A stretch of DNA of 6,679 nt, taken from contig USOJ01000058.1 of the NCBI GenBank assembly GCA_900556195.1, forward strand, positions 1-6,679. Reading direction: 5' to 3'. Below, one piece after another: positions 5,024-6,679 of the stretch. Numbering within the stretch: position 1 is the stretch's first letter; every line of letters begins with the position of its first letter. Below the pieces are notes generated by a model. The model was not told where the DNA came from and did not search any database. It was given only the letters and a program-made list of their open reading frames with translations. A program made the position numbers and the translations under genes. The stretch is from an uncultured Eubacteriales bacterium (GTDB lineage: Bacteria; Bacillota; Clostridia; Christensenellales; Borkfalkiaceae).

Positions 5024-5647
5024 ATGGCAAACGTTAAAGTTTATAATATGAAAGGACAGGAAACCGGATCCATGGATCTCGGCGCCTTGTTTGAGATAGA
5101 GTACAACGAACCGCTCATTCATCAGGCGGTAGTTACGCGCCTTGCCAACATGCGTCAGGGTACGAAAGGTACGTTGACGAGAACCGAAGTCAGAGGCGGA
5201 GGAAGAAAGCCGTGGAGACAAAAGGGTACGGGCAACGCAAGACAAGGCTCGATCAGAGCGCCGCAATGGATAAAGGGCGGCGTCGTGTTCGCGCCGAAGT
5301 CGAGAGATTTCAGTAAAAAAATGAACATAACCGCAAGACGTACGGCTTTGTTCTCCGCTCTTTCCAAGAGAGTTGCCGACGGCGAATTCTTCGTCGTAGA
5401 CAATATCGCGGTAGCGGACGGCAAAACCAAAGAAATGGTTGCGTTTTTAGACGCTTTCAAGTTCGATAAGACGGTTCTTATGGTTATGAACGACAACGAC
5501 GCTTTGGTTATCAGGGCTGCGCGCAACCTCGAAAAGTTGCAGACTCTTCCCGTCGATCAACTCAACACTTACGACGTGGTTAAAAACGCCGTAGTCGTTA
5601 TCGCCAAAGACGCCGTAGAGAAATTGCAGGAGGTTTACGGAGAATAA
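5024..5647 (+). CDS. rplD: 50S ribosomal protein L4
   Basis: L4 binds 23S rRNA domain I, and its long loop lines the nascent-peptide exit tunnel. The 207-residue protein, the usual length, contains the loop signature EVRGGGRKPWRQKGTG (55-70), continuing ARQGSIRAPQW (72-82) and SRDFSKKM (93-100), then the globular C-terminal half with LNTYDVVKNAVVVI (180-193). In E. coli L4 represses its own operon by binding the S10 leader; the leader terminator found here makes the same role plausible but unproven. The start chosen is ATG 5024, ten bases after AAGGAG (5008-5013), which overlaps the rplC stop. The in-frame GTG at 5015 is only one base from that site and is unlikely. The gene overlaps rplW by one base. 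Confidence 0.97.
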   Translation: MANVKVYNMKGQETGSMDLGALFEIEYNEPLIHQAVVTRLANMRQGTKGTLTRTEVRGGGRKPWRQKGTGNARQGSIRAPQWIKGGVVFAPKSRDFSKKMNITARRTALFSALSKRVADGEFFVVDNIAVADGKTKEMVAFLDAFKFDKTVLMVMNDNDALVIRAARNLEKLQTLPVDQLNTYDVVKNAVVVIAKDAVEKLQEVYGE

Positions 5648-5934
5648 TGGAAAGAGAAATCATTTTAAGACCTCTTCTTTCCGAGAAGAGTTACGCAACG
5701 ATTAAAGATAAGAAGTACACCTTCGTCGTTGCCAAAAACGCCAACAAGACCGAGATTAAACTCGAAGTCGAAAAGAGATTCGGCGTTCAGGTCGAAAAAG
5801 TAAACACCGCCAACTATCACGGCAAACTCAAAAGAATGGGCAGAAGTCAAGGCTATACTTCCGATTGGAAGAAAGCCGTCGTAACCTTGAAGAAAGACAG
5901 CAAGGGCATCGAGTTCTTCGAGTCGCTTCAATAA
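5647..5934 (+). CDS. rplW: 50S ribosomal protein L23
   Basis: L23 sits at the exit of the ribosomal tunnel and is the docking point for trigger factor and the signal recognition particle. The 95-residue protein shows RPLLSEKS (8-15), KYTFVV (23-28), ANKTEIK (32-38) and VNTANYHGKLKRMGR (52-66), then WKKAVVTL (74-81) and IEFFE (88-92), all typical of bacterial L23. Its ATG overlaps the rplD stop (TAATG), so translation is probably coupled. A ribosome binding site AGGAGG (5628-5633) or the nearer GGAG (5639-5642) lies inside the end of rplD. The length is normal and nothing is broken. Confidence 0.98.
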   Translation: MEREIILRPLLSEKSYATIKDKKYTFVVAKNANKTEIKLEVEKRFGVQVEKVNTANYHGKLKRMGRSQGYTSDWKKAVVTLKKDSKGIEFFESLQ

Positions 5935-5952
5935 TAACGGAGGAATCAGACA

Positions 5953-6679
5953 ATGGGTATTAAAAGATATAAACCGACTTCTGCGGCGCGCCGTTTCATG
6001 ACGGTAAGCACCTACGAAGAAATTACCTGCACCACTCCCGAAAGATCTCTTCTCGAAGACCAGAGACACACCGCAGGCAGAAACGCGCAGGGTAAAATCA
6101 CCGTTCGTCATCACGGCGGCGGCAATAAGAGAAAGTACCGTATCATAGATTTCAAGAGAAATAAAGACGGCATCAAAGCAACCGTAAAGACCATCGAGTA
6201 CGATCCGAACAGAACGGCGAACATCGCGCTTTTGTTCTACGCGGACGGCGAAAAGAGATACGTTCTCGCGCCTCTCGGTCTTAACGTAGGCGACGTCATC
6301 GTTTCGGGTCCCGACGCGGATATCAAGGTCGGCAACTGCCTTCCCCTCGAAAATATCCCCGTAGGTACTATGATACACAATATCGAACTTCAGCCGGGTA
6401 AGGGCGGACAACTTGCGAGAAGCGCGGGTATGGCTGCTCAACTTATGGCGAAAGAGGGCGGACTTGCCACTCTCAAACTTCCCAGCGGCGAAATGAGATA
6501 CGTTTCCGTTAAATGTAAGGCGACTATCGGTCAGATCGGTAACCTCGACCACGAGATTATCAGAATCGGTAAAGCCGGTAAGTCCAGACATCTGGGTATC
6601 AGACCTACCGTCAGAGGTTCCGTAATGAACCCGTGCGATCACCCGCACGGCGGCGGCGAGGGCAAGAGCCCTGTCGGTC
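5953..6679 (+). CDS. rplB: 50S ribosomal protein L2 (3' truncated by window)
   Basis: L2 is a core 50S protein needed for subunit joining and peptidyl transferase activity. The visible 242 residues are open to the right edge, so about 30-35 C-terminal residues of the usual ~275 are outside. Family blocks are RHHGGGNKRKYRIIDF (52-67), EYDPNRTANIALL (82-94), NIPVGTMIHNIE (134-145), PGKGGQLARSAG (148-159) and the active-site-proximal MNPCDHPHGGGEG (225-237), with the conserved histidines at 230 and 232. Cys228 stands where Val is usual in E. coli. The start ATG follows GGAGG (5939-5943) with a nine-base gap, 18 nt after rplW. In the canonical operon rpsS, rplV and rpsC would follow, but they are not visible here. 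Confidence 0.97.
   Translation, partial: MGIKRYKPTSAARRFMTVSTYEEITCTTPERSLLEDQRHTAGRNAQGKITVRHHGGGNKRKYRIIDFKRNKDGIKATVKTIEYDPNRTANIALLFYADGEKRYVLAPLGLNVGDVIVSGPDADIKVGNCLPLENIPVGTMIHNIELQPGKGGQLARSAGMAAQLMAKEGGLATLKLPSGEMRYVSVKCKATIGQIGNLDHEIIRIGKAGKSRHLGIRPTVRGSVMNPCDHPHGGGEGKSPVG

Noticed and set aside
4374..5030. Minus-strand open frame opposite rplC
   Set aside because: It mirrors rplC almost exactly and lacks a recognisable domain or its own operon context.
5665..6648. Long minus-strand open frame opposite rplW and rplB
   Set aside because: It is antisense to two unmistakable ribosomal protein genes, has no family resemblance, and results from their codon bias.
1..6679. CRISPR array or phage/defence system
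   Set aside because: No regularly spaced direct repeats and no defence-type proteins are present; coding content is exporter, DUF1292 and ribosomal proteins.

Overview
The window looks like a chromosomal segment of a Gram-positive, Clostridia-like bacterium (Bacillota), probably an uncultured gut-type lineage. The evidence is strong GGAGG-type ribosome binding sites, a DUF1292 acidic protein, a paired ABC exporter of the kind common in Bacillota, and ribosomal proteins of bacterial type. The exact lineage cannot be fixed from the sequence alone. All recognised genes lie on the + strand.

Bases 1-3006 hold two translationally coupled ABC exporter half-transporters. The first is cut by the left edge and has a degenerate ATP site (Asp in place of the catalytic Glu, Gln in place of the H-loop His). 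The second is complete, with an intact catalytic Glu and His but an LSQGQ signature. Together they fit an asymmetric heterodimeric exporter with one working and one degenerate ATP site. A consensus-like promoter (3029-3057) then drives a small acidic DUF1292 protein (3080-3376).

Bases 3377-4048 carry no convincing gene but are rich in structure. The first part (about 3391-3642) is a cluster of palindromes with imperfect 13-bp inverted ends, a 63-nt four-way-junction fold, and a piece resembling the widely dispersed intergenic repeats whose spurious translation reads CHVERKRN-like. It looks like a non-coding repeat or mobile relic. Next come roughly helically spaced A-tracts, a near-consensus promoter (TTGACA, 17 bp, TATGAT) and a leader of about 250 nt. 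The leader has several hairpins and an intrinsic terminator with a seven-T tract about 70 nt before rpsJ.

Bases 4049-6679 are the start of the S10 ribosomal protein operon in canonical order: rpsJ (S10), rplC (L3), rplD (L4), rplW (L23) and rplB (L2, cut by the right edge). Gaps are 31 nt or less, or genes overlap by one base, so one transcript is expected. The leader terminator suggests attenuation of the operon. By analogy with Escherichia coli, L4, encoded third, is the candidate regulator, but a different regulator is possible. The most interesting unexplained material is the 672-nt gap between the DUF1292 gene and rpsJ.
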